Both the position numbers and the translations under genes were made by a program. A stretch of DNA of 64,000 bases, taken from NCBI RefSeq assembly GCF_020283565.1, contig NC_060059.1, positions 30,802,838 to 30,866,837 on the forward strand. Direction: 5' to 3'. Source of the DNA: Trifolium pratense. Taxonomy: Eukaryota > Streptophyta > Magnoliopsida > Fabales > Fabaceae. Position 1 is the first letter of the stretch, and each line of letters begins with the position of its first letter. Positions 22,102-33,262 of the stretch are shown here, piece by piece. The notes under the pieces were generated by a model. The model made no database searches and was not told the DNA's origin. It saw only the letters and a list, made by a program, of their open reading frames with translations.

Positions 22102-24083
22102 GAATAATGTATGTATGTATTTCCAACTAAGTAGCTCTAACCAGTAACTGTCATGGGACCACTATTATTATTAGGGTTTTTCAAATAATAATAAGGGTTT
22201 TTCTAACCTTTGCAAAATTGCACAGGATAATTAAGCTTGAGTAATTAATGCTTATTTTGTTGGTTTTCTAAAATTCATTGATGAGTGAGAAAAACCCTTA
22301 TTATTATTATTATTAAAAAAATGCTAAGTGTGACATCCTGCGAGTCTCTTTTAACTTAACTATGTTTTGAGTTTGGTTTTTGACTTGAGGATGCAAGAGC
22401 GTTAAAATTCTTAGGGAGAATTTACCGCTCATTTGTGTCTCAGACTCGAAGAGTTAATTTTTGCAGTTACACGTAGAGATATTGATTTATTTAAAAAAAA
22501 ATGAATTTTTAAAACACTTAAGAATTCAAATATAGATATATTATCTTAAAAAATTTCTTAAAACACTTTTTCTATTTGCGTTAACCTAATGGTTCAGCCG
22601 TAAAGTAAGTAAAATCTGATTAATGATTGTTCTAATCAGGAATCGAATTTAAGTTCTTCCGAATAATTCATCTTATAGGGAACTCATTAACCACTTAAGC
22701 TCAATATTATTTTAATTTCTATTCTTAAAGCACTTGTTAATTCTTTAATATGTGCTCTTAATTACTTGTTTTTTTTTTATTGAACACATGTGACATGTGC
22801 TCTAACATGTTAAGTTCCCTTAATATTATTGATTTATTAACTATAATTATTATCATATTTGGCACACCGCCAATTCTGGTAAGTTTTAGTTTTTCCTTAC
22901 TAGTTTCATATTTGTATTCGATCAAATTTATGGATATGCAGCCTTGTTAAATTTTTGTGAAGAATTTGTCATTAATTTAAACTTAGTTTCATGGAAAATT
23001 AAGATTAGTCTCTACAATTATAATTACATGTGTATATCTTCAATGTCAATTGTGAGTACGATGTCACATATCTACCATTTCTGTTTAAACAACATTTTAT
23101 TCGTACTTGTAATTTTGGTCTTCCTATTTTTACCATTTTATGAGTTTCTATTTTAAAATCTAATAATCTTGATTTATCCATCATATTTTTGAACTAAAAG
23201 ATTAGTGATGTAATGTTTCTAAAATATATGGTGTTACGAAAATGTCGGCATATATGAAAGTTGTAAGAAAATTTCATTAAAAACATGTATAGTACCATAT
23301 TTTAGATACAATGTTTTTTTTTTTTTTAAGGAGATAAAATGTTTTTTAAAGGACTAAAAATTGTCAAATTTTAAAACATACAACACACTCGATTAATATC
23401 TCAATGATAAATATAAAAGAAAAAAGGGACATAGAAATACAGCAAAAATATGGCTACTTGACAAAAAAAAATATTGCAAAAGAAATTCTTATAATGAATG
23501 ATACAAGTATTTAATCAATCCATTTTTAATATCTGAATATAGCCTCTAAAGTCTAAATAGTTAGAGCCGACCTTATTTACACTAGGCGTAGCTAATACTA
23601 CCTACGTCCCAAAATAATGGTTCTTTATGCATATCAATGGATAATTTGAATTGTATTAATATCTTTAGTTTTATTTCATGAAAAATTATAAAAATTTAAT
23701 ATTGTGAAAATATTCATTAAGACAAATCAAATAAGATCTTATTTGCTAATATTTGTCTTTATACATTAGTAATAAAATACGATCAAAATAAATGTCAACA
23801 GTCAACAGGGACAATTGTTTTGGACGGAGAAGGAGTACATATGTAATTATTGGATTCAGATTCAGTGAAGTTGACTGCATACAGTCAGTAAATTTGTTCG
23901 AATACAAATGTGAAAAATATTGGATTTAGATTTTAAGATCAGATTTATAAAAAATTTGATCTTAAAATATGAACCGTCTGATCTTAAAATATCTACCATT
24001 TAAATTGAAGTATTTTGATACTTTGATTGATAAATAAATAAATAAATAAATAAATATATAATGATCTAGTAGAGTAGTAGTAT
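22102..24083. other. Divergent spacer between NPF C and the cyanase gene
   Basis: AT-rich, no gene. Contents: an ATT/AAT-rich pair of inverted phrases (GGGTTTTTCAAATAATAATAAGGG near 22173 and AAAACCCTTATTATTATT near 22293); a SINE-like repeat in reverse at about 22580-22715 (CCACTTAAGC end); a Stowaway-type MITE at about 23598-23836 (CCTACGTCCCAAAATAATGG at the left, TTTTGGACGGAGAAGGAGTA at the right); and an (AAAT)n microsatellite at 24030-24055. Confidence 0.5.
23598..23836. mobile_element. Stowaway-type MITE
   Basis: Left end CTACCTACGTCCCAAAATAA and right end TTGTTTTGGACGGAGAAGGAGTA are imperfect inverted repeats of the CTCCCTCCGTCCC type, next to TA. About 240 bp, non-coding. Confidence 0.6.
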
Positions 24084-24576
24084 CCAAGGTTTTAAATAGC
24101 GGTCGCGGTCACGGTCGCGGTCGCGTCAAGGATTTCGCGATTTCGGCTGTTACGGTTGTTGCGTTGTGTAATACGGTCGTCGCGGTGTGAATAAATCACA
24201 ATATCGCACAAATCTTATTAAAATTATTTGTACTATGATATATGAATAACAACTTAAATATCAGATAAATGTAAAGTTTTGAACTTGGAAATAGTTAAAA
24301 AGATATAACACTTTATAATTTATGTTCATATTTGTATTAAAAATGTGATTTTTATGCATTTCTATTGGAAAAAATAGAAATCTCTATCTATTAGCATTTT
24401 GTCGCGTCCGTATTGCGTTTCTTTGCGGCTGTATCGGTGTTTCGTCGTGGCCGTAACGGCGTTTCAGCGTGATTTTTTTTCACCATATAAAAACGGTGAA
24501 AAACGGTAACGCTAGGCCCCGATACCTTTTTGTCGCGGCCGTTTTCGCGGTAACGGACCTTTATTTAAAACCTTGG
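24084..24576. mobile_element. 493-bp CpG-rich MITE in the cyanase promoter
   Basis: Perfect 13-bp inverted ends CCAAGGTTTTAAA and TTTAAAACCTTGG, flanked by the direct repeat TAGTAT (24078-24083 and 24577-24582). The inside is unusually CG-rich for this window: GCGGTCGCGGTCACGGTCGC near the left and TCGCGGCCGTTTTCGCGG near the right. It ends 31 bp before the cyanase ATG. A TATAAAAA at 24486-24493 lies inside it. Superfamily uncertain. Confidence 0.8.
24486..24493 (+). promoter_or_regulatory. Putative TATA box of the cyanase gene, inside the MITE
   Basis: TATAAAAA about 115 bp before the ATG, correctly oriented. The transcription start would then fall inside the element. Inference from spacing only; plant genes can also be TATA-less. 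Confidence 0.35.
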
Positions 24577-24607
24577 TAGTATCTATCAAGAGACCATAGC
24601 AACAAAG

Positions 24608-27600
24608 ATGGCGCAGAACAAAGCAAACACAGTGTCACAACTTCAAGCTTTGAAGGACAAAAGTGGCAAATCCTATACTCAGTTAGCAGAAGAAACAGGA
24701 CTCACAAATGTCTATGTTGCTCAGCTTCTCAGAAGACAAGCTCAGCTCAAACCAGAAACTGCCCCTAAACTCCGGGCAGCACTGCCCGACCTGACCGATG
24801 AACTTCTCCATGAAATGGCCAAACCTCCTTTGAGGTCTTATGACCCTAATCTCATCCAAGACCCCACTGTTTACAGGTCCTCTTCACAAACCTCAATTTT
24901 GTTTTAATTATTAGTACTATTATTAGTAATAGATTATTTAGATTTAAAGATTGAATTTTTACCATTTAATTCTTAAATTTTGCTAACAAAATCCCTAAAA
25001 TTGATAGTTAGTTATTGATCACATCCTATGTAGCACCGACACTTTAGATTAAAAGGCTGATCGACAAACATGACATTGACCGATGTGATTACATTCAATT
25101 ACTTACTTGCTCCGATCACTATTACAAGTAAAAAATTACTTTTTATGTTTATTGAAAAACTGATGTATCTGGACTTATTATGGGTTTTCCAATGAATTTA
25201 AAAAGTAAATTTTTGTTTATAATAGTGACTGGAGGGAGTATGTTTTCTTCAATTATTGTGAGTGTCTGTGTGTCGGTCAGTGTTGTGTTTGGTGTCTGTG
25301 TGTTATTGCTAGCTTGCTTTTAGTTAATTTAGTCAATTTTTAGGATCATTTTGGAATTTGGTTAATTTTGAAGACCAAATTGATTGAATTTGGTTAATTT
25401 TCAAGGATTAAATTAGTGATTTATTATAATGGTTATTAATATGTACAGCTATTTTCTATGTAAAAAGATTGAAGTTTTAGATGTGAATGAAATTGTGGTG
25501 TAAACATGCATCTGTTTTCTGAGATTAAATGAGTTTGTCAGGTTTAAGTATGTCGAATGTCTTGAAGTGTCTGTTTTGTAGAAATGTTCATTTCACTTTA
25601 AGTAGTGGAGGAAATAGGGCCTGTTTTGATCGGTTTATTTGAATTTATCTACTGACATAAACACTTTGAGATTGTTTGGGAGAGGTTATGGAAACAGCTT
25701 TATGACGTGTCTATAAGCTGTTTTTCAGCTTATTTCCATGACCTCTCCATGATGGCTTATGAAAACAATTTCCGTTTATATGAAAACAGTTTGACATTTT
25801 ATATCTTGTCGTAGAAATAGTTTGTACGTAAACACTTATATGATAAGTGCTTAAAGGTGTTTATGCTATAAGCGCTTAAGTAAGCTTGTTATCCATACAA
25901 AGCCATACTATAATGAATGCAAATCGATTGACATATACATACTCCTTCTGTTGTAATGTGTTACGGGGATTCTAAGGATGGGAATATGCTATGCATAATG
26001 CATTATATCAACTGCTATTCTTTGATTCATAATATTTGCTGGGTTTTGCTGATATGGTATTTCGTAGGTTGAATGAAGCTGTTATGCATTTTGGTGAGAG
26101 CATCAAAGAAATAATCAACGAGGATTTTGGTGATGGAATGTAAGTTTCAATTTATATAATGATGAATATTTCCCACATGCTCAAAATAAATTTGCTTGAT
26201 TGTTACTTTATGTACTACTTATGTTGAGAATGTCATGTGATTGTGTATTTTTGCTTGATCATTCCGTTTAAATCCCATTGATGAGATAAGATAAAATGCT
26301 CAACATTTTTGTTTTGACTCTACAATATGTAATTCGGCCAACCGATAGCACCCAAATGTGTAGAGAGAATCTCCAATTGATGGTACATATCTATAGATAT
26401 TCATGAGGAGTCTCATTTGCATTGCAATAGCAAAGTGATAGGTATAGGTAACTCATGATTTGAACAATTTAAAGTCATAAATAAAATACAAAACTGTTTT
26501 AAGAAAGTTTATAGGCTGTGTCAATTAAATCAATGACAAACTCCTTACTCTGCTATTTCGCACTCACTCTATTTTCTCTTCCTTCATTTTCCAAACTCTA
26601 TAATGATCGTTATCGCTTCAATCAATGACCTTAGAAAGTGTTGTCATATACCGGCGCTATAGCTTAGTGCAATTTTAACAAACCGTTATTGTTCTGTGAA
26701 GTGCGATTTAGTACAATACAAAGTGTTGTCAAATAGAGGAATTTGAACAAACTGCTATTTTTTGTGGTCCACGATTGACAACACCGAGTTTTTTATGCAT
26801 ACCAAATGAACATATTATGCCTCTGATAAACTGTATAATACTTATATTCATAGAAGATTTCTGAGATTGATGTTACAGTTACAGGTGATAAAATAGGGCA
26901 GGCCTAATAAGTGGCATAAATGTGTTTGCAAATATTAACTTCAAAGATTTTATTTCTTGTTATTTATTTGTTGATTTTAAATTTAGCATGTCAGCAATAG
27001 ACTTCTACTGCTCAGTTGACAAAGTTAAAGGAGTTGATGGGAAGGATCGTGTGGTACTTACACTCGATGGAAAATATTTACCACATTCAGAACAGGTCAG
27101 TTGCTTCTTATTTATAATTTTCCTTGGTGAGATTGCTCCATTCATTATACAAACATGGGGATTATGTTAGAATTTTTTCTGTATATGTTTGGTATCATGG
27201 TGAGTATGCCATAATCACGGTGATCCTACGTGATTTTGCAGAAGCTACAACGTGTAGCTTTTGAAAAATCACGGTGGATCACTGTGATTCTAACATACCC
27301 ACCGTGATACAAAGTGTAGCTTTTGAAAAATCACGGTGAATCACTGTGATTCTGACATACCCACCGTGATACCAATCACGGTGGATCACTGTGATTCAGA
27401 GTGTTGGTATTCCGTTAATTTATGAAATATTGATTGGATTGAATAGTACCTTGATGGGTCCTAAAATATTTATCTTGTAAATAATAGATGTTGAATATCA
27501 CATAGCTGAGTGTACTTGAATAACCTATATGACCTTTGATTTGAATGTGTTTGTGATGTGTGAAACCATTGTAACTTTTTATGGAAGTTATGGTTTGAAA

Positions 27601-28226
27601 TCTTGTGGCCTTATGACATGAAAGGATGGGTTAGGTCCACTCTCCACTTTCCCTATAAATATATGTGTTGACTCTTGAGACATATGGCAATGACTTTAAT
27701 AAACTTAATGTGATTGTATCTACCCCAACTAAAATTGGGAAAAAAGGGTAGACAAATTTTGACCTGTAAATGAAGGCATTCAAGAGCATGAAATCAATTT
27801 AAAGAGGATGACTTTAAGAAATAAATATATGATGTCTCAAATTCATGCAACTATGATTGAGGGTTCATAGTTCATGACACGAGATTATGATTTATATGTT
27901 CTTTATGTTATTGTCATGATGTGCAATGTACAATATTCTAGTATCTGGCATTAGATGTTTCATTTATATTCCTAATAAATTATGAATATCATTATCAACT
28001 ATTTGACATGTGAAAAATGAAGGTTGTTCAAAGTAACTAAATAACAAAATACTCTTTCAAATGTTTATCTTACTATCTTAGTCATCATCCTTCCAACCAA
28101 GTAATTCTTATTGTAAGAATTTTTTTTTTTGCCTAAATTTTATGTGATATGTTAAAAACTTTTCTTTTACGTGAACAGAAAACAGAACATATGGTTTCAA
28201 GAACAAGGCCACTGGAGAAACAGTGA
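24608..28226 (+). CDS. CYN: Cyanate hydratase (cyanase), complete, 165 aa
   Basis: Converts cyanate and bicarbonate to CO2 and carbamate, which breaks down to ammonia; a cytosolic decameric enzyme. Exons 24608-24876, 26068-26139, 26987-27095 and 28179-28226 give 166 codons including TGA, near the usual ~165-170 aa of plant cyanases. The N-terminal part is an HTH-like helical domain (residues ~10-75: [36 protein letters not shown]). The C-terminal catalytic part has [11 protein letters not shown], giving the Arg and Glu of the active site, and [13 protein letters not shown] with the catalytic Ser. The end [15 protein letters not shown] is typical. AATAAA signals lie at 28340 and 28346. Intron 1 (1.2 kb) holds two MITEs and intron 3 (1.1 kb) a tandem repeat. 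All key residues are present, so it should be active. Confidence 0.96.
25107..25240. mobile_element. Stowaway-type MITE in cyanase intron 1
   Basis: TTGCTCCGATCACTATTACA at the left and ATAATAGTGACTGGAGGGAGTA at the right are inverted repeats; about 134 bp. Next to it (25025-25100) is a copy of the TAGCACCGACACTT repeat family. Confidence 0.65.
25617..25905. mobile_element. MITE in cyanase intron 1 (GGCCTGTTT family)
   Basis: Starts GGGCCTGTTTTGATCGGTTT and ends with AAGCGCTTAAGTAAGCTTG and AAAGCC. Internal text (AAACAGCTTTATGACGTGTC, TTATATGATAAGTGCTTAA) matches the outer element at 35565-36447. Confidence 0.5.
27190..27405. repeat. Tandem CACGGTG repeat/MITE in cyanase intron 3
   Basis: A 59-bp unit starting GTGTAGCTTTTGAAAAATCA and ending CCACCGTGATAC occurs at 27252-27310 and 27314-27372, with 2-3 differences, flanked by further ATCACGGTGGATCACTGTGA copies. 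Outer parts form inverted repeats. A single diverged relative lies at 50183-50275. Confidence 0.7.
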
Positions 28227-28351
28227 GAGTATCTTCAGGCCTAAACCAACACCAAAATCTTCATCGCGTGTATATTTGCTGTCTTTTGTAATGCTGCAAG
28301 CTTGTATTTGATCACTGCTACTTTGGCATTGCCTATAGAAATAAAAATAAA

Positions 28352-28859
28352 ACAGTAAGGTTTTAAGAAATTAGAAGTAGCCAACCATGGCCATTTATAA
28401 ACACGATTGTTTATGGTTTTTGGGATTTCTTGGCACTTCTACCTTTGTGATTTTATTACAAGACATGATATCTATCATGGCGAAGCTTGTATTGTGCTTG
28501 GTTTAAGTATGCCAAACCAACATATAATAGTCATTGTGTGATTGTATCCATATTTATTTTGTCCCATGTAGTAAATTGTGCAATCCTTCATATAGTATAT
28601 CTGTATGTATATGTTGAAATGTTAGGTTTAGATTCTGAAAATGGAATTTCTTCTCTTCCTAAAATGATATTCTTTCTTCAGGGAAAAATTAAGAAGATTG
28701 TATATGTTGAAATGTGTATGCTACCGAAAATATGCAGTTTTTTTGGTAGAATGTAATAGCGAACCAACAGTTTCAAGGATTTACAAGGGATTAAACCACC
28801 GCATGTTCAAATCATAGTTGAAACTTTTGTTGTTGGTCTTCAACCACCACCAAATTAAA
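28352..28859. other. Downstream flank of the cyanase gene
   Basis: AT-rich 3' flank after the two AATAAA signals. An open frame at 28487-28756 has no recognisable domain. Nothing else supportable. Confidence 0.4.
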
Positions 28860-29330
28860 GTTTTGATTTTATCGAGTAACAACGCAGCTGGTTTCTCCTT
28901 TTGAGCAACAAGCCACCCAAATCGCCAAAAAACAACACAAGGCGCCACTTCCAATAGTCATTAACGTCCACTTACAAAAACAACACAACACTCCACAACA
29001 TCCTCCTCCTAAGCAAACATCCATCTACGCCACCACACTCGACCCCCCCACCCCATCTGATACATTTTTGTTACCAATACATCTTCACTCATTGATAGGC
29101 CATAAAGCCTACTAAATCTAGCACAAAGAGGCTCCTCCTCCATCCACCTATCCCTTCAAAATAAAACATTTTCTCCATTCCCGACTTTTTTCATAAGATT
29201 GTCCTCAAACCAACGCCCCGCAACCAAGCCTACCACTTCTCTAACATTCATTAAATCCCTCAACCATATTGACGTTCTCCAACCCCTCTCTTAATTCTAG
29301 CATTCTCCACACAATATTTCGCCACAAACA
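28860..29330 (-). pseudogene. LINE ORF2 C-terminal fragment, antisense
   Basis: Read on the minus strand, the DNA encodes with interruptions GRGLRFEDNLMKKVGNGENV, LFWRDRWMEEEPLCARFSRL and YGLSMSEDV. This is the typical region just before the zinc-binding domain at the end of plant LINE reverse transcriptases. No poly(A) end is visible, so both ends are lost. The plus strand is strikingly C-rich here for the same reason. Confidence 0.7.
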
Positions 29331-29336
29331 CTTTAA

Positions 29337-29736
29337 GGGTGTGTTTGGTAACACAAATAAGCTAGCTTATAGCTTATTATATGAGCTTATAAGCTTGTTT
29401 CAAAAAATTAGAGGTGTTTGGCAACAAGCTTTTTATACTAGCTTATAGCTTTTTTTCAGATGCTATTTCAAGTAGCGTTTGAGCTTATAGCTTATAGCTT
29501 TTTACACTTTATTCCATTTTTACCCTTTAATTTAATAACTACCCACTCTAAAAAAAAACTACCCACTATCAATTATGTAATTTTATATTTAATAACCACT
29601 TTAAAAGCTAATTTTACTAAACACTTTAATTTCAATAAGCTATCTTTTCAGCTATCAGCTATAAGCTAGCTTTTCAGCTATCAGCTAGCTTATCAGCTAT
29701 CAGCTGGCTTATAGCTTATTTTTACCAGACAGACCC
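29337..29736. mobile_element. PIF/Harbinger-type MITE
   Basis: 400 bp with inverted ends GGGTGTGTTTGGTAA and TTACCAGACAGACCC, and 3-bp duplication TAA (29334-29336 and 29737-29739). Subterminal repeats of AGCTTATAGCTTAT and AGCTATCAGCTA fill both halves. The TAA duplication fits PIF/Harbinger. Confidence 0.8.
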
Positions 29737-30132
29737 TAAACCATAAACTCTCGTGATTCACCAACATCCTTAAATACTATTTTTCCAATGAAAATAAATC
29801 AGCATTTCCCTCCTTTAGTAAATGATTTTTCAACTTTTTTTTTTTTACTAAAAATGATTTTTCAACACACGTTTGAAAAAACTTATTTAAAAATTTAAGG
29901 ATGATTAAACAATATTTAAAAATTTGAAAAATAACATAGACTAAAGTTGCATGCATAAAATTCTGTAGGACTAAAATATTTCATTTTTTATTATAGGAAC
30001 CAAAAATAAAATTTAGTAATTGAAATAAAAACTTAATCTATTTATTTCATTATTTTTTTTAAAAAATAATCTATGTAACTGCATCAACCAAACTAAACTT
30101 AACAAATAAGTACAAAAAGAAAATGAGAAATA

Positions 30133-30412
30133 CTACTCGATCTCTTTTATAAGCAAATATTCCAATTTACACACTTATTAAGAAGTTATTTTTTTGTCTT
30201 GATTTTATGTAAAAGTTCCATTACAATTACTAAAATGCCCTTATAATATATTAATTTTGCATTGAGACTCTACAATCATCTTAAAAAGTAGAACAATTAA
30301 AGAGGGTAATTTTGGTAAAATATCATTAAATAAAGTTGGTTTTGGTGACTTTTGCTTATATTTAAGGCCAAATTTTTTTTGTTGACTTTTGCTTATAAGG
30401 CGAGAGGGAGTA
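30133..30412. mobile_element. Stowaway-type MITE upstream of MORF2
   Basis: ACTACTCGATCTCTTTTATAAGC at the left pairs with GCTTATAAGGCGAGAGGGAGTA at the right; internal TTTTGCTTATA repeats. About 280 bp, TA-flanked. Confidence 0.65.
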
Positions 30413-30419
30413 TCTAGGA

Positions 30420-30570
30420 AGCACCGACACTCCTCAGATTAAGCGTGTCCGTGTCCGACATGTGTCGGTGTCCGTGTCCGACACCGACACTTATGAAATT
30501 ATGTCATTTTTTTAAATTTTTATCGGTGTCGACGTGTCAATGTCCGTGTCGTGGTGTCCGTGTCAGTAGT
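30420..30570. repeat. GTGTCCGTGTCCGACA repeat upstream of MORF2
   Basis: Short tandem variants of GTGTCCG and CGACAC in both orientations around AGCACCGACACTCC; related to the GTGTCGGTGCTACATAG repeats at 4960-5400 and 25030. Ends about 140 bp before the MORF2 ATG, so it lies in or next to its promoter. No clear TATA box; a TTCTTCTTCTTC Y-patch is at 30668-30685. Confidence 0.6.
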
Positions 30571-30710
30571 GGAGTACTACCAAAAGGAAAAAACTTAACA
30601 AAAATAGCAGCGTTGAGATAATTTTTCATTTCATTTTCAAAACCCTGATATCTCTCCTAAACCTCATCTTCTTCTTCTTCTTCTTTGCTCTCTTCTGCAA
30701 CAAACAAACC

Positions 30711-33262
30711 ATGGCAAGACTTCTTTCTCTCTCCACCCTCCCCTCCTCTCTTCTCCTCCCTACTAACCGTCTCCTCTCCTCCTCCTCATCCCACCGTCCC
30801 TGTCAAGCAACTCTATCCTCTTCCTCCCGATTCACAACCATCCGATGCCAAGTCAACCGTGCCGGAAATTCAACCTACTCCCCACTCAACTCAGGAAACT
30901 CCAATTTCAGCGAAAGACCACCCACTGATATGGCCCCACTTTTCCCTGGATGTGATTATGAACACTGGCTTATTGTTATGGATAAACCTGGCGGTGAAGG
31001 TGCTACTAAACAACAAATGATTGATTGTTACATTCAAACTCTCGCTAAGGTCCTTGGAAGGTACCCTTTCAAACAAAAACAAAATCTTTTTATTTATTTT
31101 TTAAAAATTTGAAGAATAGAATTATTTATTTATTTTTTATTTTATTATTATTTTATTGTGTTGTACTGTAACTAGTTTTGGCTTGTTGTTATTGATTTTC
31201 TAGGTTGCATTTGGAGAATGAATTTGTTTATTGTTTAATTAGTTTTATGTAAATGTGTGTGTTAGGTTTAGTATAGAAAATAAGTCAAGTTTTATTTTAG
31301 AGAAAAGACTAATTTTAGTCACCAATGTGATGTACTGGTGATAAGGGATTTGGGCACCTTAAGCTTATGGCGAGGGATTTGATAGTTAACTCTTGTGTAT
31401 GGAGTCAGTTGAGAGTAGAGAATCCACTTTGTGTGTACCGTGTACAATAAGTTCTCGATCGAGATTAGTCACTGAGTGTTGCATTTTTTCTAGATACTAG
31501 AATGAATCTTTACTCTTATTTTTATTTTTGGTTTGTTTCAGTTAGTCTTAGTTTGTTTGGTTTTGTTATGTTTTTCCCCCTAAAAGCTTGGACGCGGATT
31601 TTGATAATGGGGAGTTGTTGTTACATGTTAGTTTTGTCTGAGTTGATTTTTTTTTCTTTTTCTTATTGCTTTTCAGTGAAGAGGAAGCTAAGAAGAAGAT
31701 TTATAATGTTTCCTGTGAGAGGTACTTTGGATTTGGATGTGAGATTGATGAGGAGACATCTAATAAGCTGGAAGGTCTGTAATGGAAGCGTTCATGTGAG
31801 TTATTGTTCATAATTCCTTTTTGTTTCATTTGTGTTTAATATTTTTGTTTCTCTTTTAATAGGGTTGCCTGGAGTTCTGTTTGTCCTCCCAGATTCATAT
31901 GTTGATCCCGAAAACAAGGACTATGGTGGTGAGAATCCAAGGATGCCTTTTGTTTAGGTCTTGAGCATTTGGTGTACTGTCCTTTTGACATTTATTTTTG
32001 CATAGCAGCTATTTTTCTTGTAGTACTAGAATAGTAAGTTTGATGATATATTTTTTCTGGTCTAACTTTTCAAGTTTGGAATTTCCTCGAAGTAACAACT
32101 ATTTGGTGTCCTGTCCATATGACATGTGAATGTAGTATGATTATTGTACTAGCAAGGTTTTAATTCAGAGTTGCTGTCGCGTTATGATCCTTGATATCTC
32201 AGGGTATCACGATCAAGTGTAGCTCATGCCGCCTCAATTGGGGCAGCATTGCTGCCCGGAGACATAAAACCATGATGTCATGGGCCCAATTCTGTTCGTT
32301 GACCTTTTTTTTAATACCCTGCACACTAGTCTTGGCATATAAATGGACCTACATCTAATGTCTCTATAACTGTTTTGTGCTTTATATACTTTATATAGAT
32401 GCAGATCAGCGAAGAATGGAAATGAAACATATAATTATTGTCAGTTTTTATGTATAGTATTCATATTCTTAATTAACTATATTTGTAGGACAGTTATAGT
32501 ATGCGACCTAGTTTTTGGCTTGTCAAATTGTTCATATCAATATCGGTAGAAAGCTACCCTATGACCCATGAAGTTGTAATGAGAAAGTTCTCCACTTCTG
32601 CCTTTATTTGCAGTCCATCTTGGCAAAGCTAATAACTCATTCTGGGTGATGTCTAGTTTTGAATGCTAATGGACTAATAAATATTTTCTCTCTGATCTTG
32701 TTCTGTTGCCTCATCAATCATGTAGTTGCAGAATAATAATTGGGGTTGATACATTAAGCCAGATAGTAATTCTTGATTCTGTTGCTTCATAAATGGTGTA
32801 GCTTCAAAATCATTGGACTTGAATACATTATGTAACATGTACCCAGTATCACTTCTTCATTAGGCCAATAGTGTTTAGCTGGTTTTGAGAAGTTAGCAAT
32901 CCAACACAATTATGTATCTGTACAACAATCAAAACCTCGTAATTTATATATTATACTCTTCAGTGCTGATATCATTCATATTTTGTTTCTCTGTGATCCA
33001 TACCATAGTTGAGTTCTGTATAGATAAAGACTGTTTCTTCTATATGATTAAATCAACGGCTTCCTTTTCCTGTTGCATGACTAAGATTTTGATATTTCAA
33101 TCCTTTTGTATCGGTGCAGCTGAATTATTTGTGAATGGAGAGATCGTCCAGAGGTCACCTGAAAGACAAAGAAGAGTGGAGCCACAGCCACAAAGGCATC
33201 AGGACAGACCAAGATACAATGATAGAACAAGGTATGTACGACGCAAAGAAAACACACGATAA
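30711..33262 (+). CDS. MORF2: Plastid multiple organellar RNA editing factor, MORF2-type (218 aa)
   Basis: MORF/RIP proteins partner PPR proteins in C-to-U editing; MORF2 acts in chloroplasts on most editing sites. Exons 30711-31060, 31677-31774, 31863-31928 and 33120-33262 give 219 codons including TAA. Residues 1 to about 50 are Ser-rich and basic, a likely plastid transit peptide. The MORF domain follows: [80 protein letters not shown] and [20 protein letters not shown]. The tail is basic and Gln/Arg-rich. A donor-like AAGGTATGT at 33229-33237 in the last exon is not used in this model, because read-through gives [12 protein letters not shown], the expected MORF2 end. Intron 1 contains a SINE-like repeat (31340-31500). 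Gene number (MORF2 rather than MORF9) is by recalled resemblance. Confidence 0.93.
31340..31500 (+). mobile_element. SINE-like repeat in MORF2 intron 1
   Basis: AGGGATTTGGGCACCTTAAG, GTTAACTCTTGTGTATGGAG, GAGAATCCACTTTGTGTGTA and GATTAGTCACTGAGTG follow the same order as the repeats at 12090-12289 and 34865-35075. Diverged. Confidence 0.45.

Noticed and set aside
26922..27170. 82-residue frame as a separate gene
   Set aside because: It is cyanase exon 3 with intron read-through on both sides.
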